A stretch of DNA of 64,000 nucleotides from Isochrysis galbana. Lineage: Eukaryota > Haptophyta > Isochrysidales > Isochrysidaceae. Shown piece by piece: positions 62,290 through 64,000 of this stretch (the stretch's first letter is position 1; each line of letters starts with the position of its first letter). The translations under genes and the position numbers were made by a program. The notes under the pieces are model-generated. The model made no database searches, was not told the origin of the DNA, and was given only the letters and a program-made list of their open reading frames with translations. Location of the stretch: positions 11,338,612 to 11,402,611 of the forward strand of contig CM030931.1 in NCBI GenBank assembly GCA_018136815.1, given 5' to 3'.

Positions 62290-64000
62290 AAAGCGCGCGC
62301 CGTAGATGTTAAACGCCGATACTAGGGTCACGTGTGAATATTGTTGTATATAACTATGGACATTTGATCGCTCAATTCGACTGATGCCCCACAATCCACA
62401 ATTGACGGAACGACACCTAAGCGCCGGCGCTCCGAACGCCCTTAGTGCCCCAGCGCGTTCGCTTTCGTGGTGGTGTGCGGCGGCTCCGGCGCAGCGGGAA
62501 CGTAGAACGTAGCTAGCTAGCATGGCGATGGCGGCGGTAGTAAGTCGGTTGTAGGTGGTTGTGTCGGCCTGGGCTTGCTGTAGTTGATTGAAGTCTTGCG
62601 GCTGGGTGCTTTCTAGTACCCAAATAGGCGAATGGACGGTGTTTCCCACTTCTTGACATTGTCGATGCCATTGTGCACTTTGCGCCCGTTCCGAGATCAT
62701 AAAATGTGGTTTATGATCTCCTCCGGCTGAGGCTCGTTACAGCGCGCGCACGCGGCTATATATATATATCCCGGCTACCAGATGCCCCACCCCGACCATC
62801 CCGACCCGCCCCTCGCAGGATTCGCCCTCTCTCCAACTCGGCATCGAGAACTAGGATCAGCTCACCGACGCGCCGTCCACGCGTGGCTGACGAGCCTCCG
62901 CGTTGAGGCTGCCCTCGCGGCCCTCCTCTCTCTGATGGGAACCAAATCCGGCGCTGATCGATTAGATGAGACTCGTGAGCGGCCTCAGGACGGGCCACGT
63001 CGTGGCACTCAACGCCACGGCGAGCAAGAAAGCCCAAGCAAGAATTTGTCAGAGCGCCTCACATCGTATCTGGCGGGAACCCACCACCCAGAGCAGAAAT
63101 CATCTTCTGCCGCTTGCCGCTGGGCGGTGGGCTTGGCAGGCGCAGGCGGCTCCGCTGTTCTCGGGGTTATTTGTGTCCGGCGGGTCGGAGATGGCATCTC
63201 GGAGATGGTGCGATCGTTGCATGTCTAGGAGCTAGGCGCGGGCTAGTGGCTAGTGGGAGTAGTGGTACTAACGCTCAGATGTGTCATTATTCATCATTTA
63301 TAGTCGATCGATATCGATATAGATAGTAGATAGCGCCCTCTATGTCTATGTAAAATGTAGCAAACTCTAATAACTACGACTACTGTTTATTCTACCGCCG
63401 AGAATTGACTTTGTACAGCAGAATAAAATATTGTTTAATTGCTTAAAAACAACACTATGGATATTTGATGGCTCAATCGAGTCCGTCCCACGTTCAACGG
63501 AACGCGACCTTGGCTACAAAATGGTTTTACAATGCTTGTTTGACCGCTCTACAACTAGCGTGATGCATCCTACTGGCAGACGAGACGTTGGCCAGCATTG
63601 TGCCATAGCTGGTAGCCTTGAATCCTGGGTTCTTCGAGCAGCGTCTCTGAAGATTGGCTTCCTTTCGTTAGAAGGCCACAAAGCAGTCCGTTGGCTGGGG
63701 CCACAAGTAGTGAGGCACTCATGAGCGAAGGAAAACTAGCCTCTATAGGGTGACCGCTAGGGCAATGAATCACATTATGCTGCAGGCGATCCTGCACTCG
63801 AGTGGTGCGTGATGATCGGAGACCCAGCAAATACCTAAAATGCGAGAAGGCCACAAGGGTTGGTCAGCGAGTAGTCACTTCCATACACCAGCACCCATAT
63901 GCATCTGCCCTTCTGCAATGAATATGTATGCATAGGCGGCTTACAACAGCCGTTGGCATAAGATGTCAACTGAAAGTCGTCGTCATCGTCGTCAACTCTA
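62290..64000. other. Repeat fragments, no supported gene
   Basis: It contains the repeat copy at 62741-62884, a (TA)n run near 62758-62770, and a short repeated phrase (ACTATGGAYATTTGATSGCT) at 62353 and 63453 that marks another dispersed family. An AT-rich stretch 63280-63450 follows. ORFs under 150 codons have no motifs. The end of the window, 63840-64000, shows nothing recognisable. Confidence 0.45.

Overview
The window is nuclear DNA of a GC-rich eukaryote. Genes carry GT-AG introns, and one gene can be read through 17 exons in frame. There is an AMT-type ammonium transporter, and many transposon fossils lie between genes. CXXC zinc-finger protein, EF-hand/WD40 protein, ammonium transporter and two proteins with signal-like N-termini together suggest a flagellated microalga, for example a haptophyte or stramenopile. 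The lineage is inferred and was not tested.

Layout. 1-1885: a LINE fossil on the minus strand, split by a 501-bp MITE with 18-bp inverted ends and a 6-bp target duplication. 3230-5473: a protein with three CXXC zinc fingers. 6290-8180: two LINE pieces. 8484-14271: a 976-residue EF-hand/WD40 protein. 14490-15900: a LINE 5' scrap and simple repeats. 15905-24715: an 8.8-kb array of alternating inverted repeats with islands of gene-like sequence. 24582-27470: two divergent leucine-rich-repeat genes, one ending inside the array. 28188-30045: the 3' half of a LINE. 31528-33209: an endonuclease/exonuclease/phosphatase-family enzyme. 34087-36846: two unknown genes.

37884-41137: a young non-autonomous LTR element with near-identical LTRs and a GGTTC duplication. 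41365-42026: a LINE 3' end that abuts the stop codon of a class 3 lipase (42027-44182). 44847-50978: an HNH-like ORF, a hypothetical protein and a small four-helix membrane protein. 51745-55025: a LINE tail and tandem or palindromic repeats. 55152-56808: a half-size MgtE/SLC41 cation transporter. 56965-58560: an internally deleted LINE carrying a hAT-like MITE. 59102-60586: the intact single-exon ammonium transporter. 60941-64000: repeat fragments, including another LINE 5' end.

The host genes share no visible pathway; they are housekeeping or membrane genes scattered among repeats. The most unusual structure is the foldback array at 15905-24715. The LINE families are also notable: 3' ends in T-runs, a hairpin before the first ATG with paired changes between copies, and internally deleted derivatives. 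I saw no tRNA, rRNA or CRISPR array.
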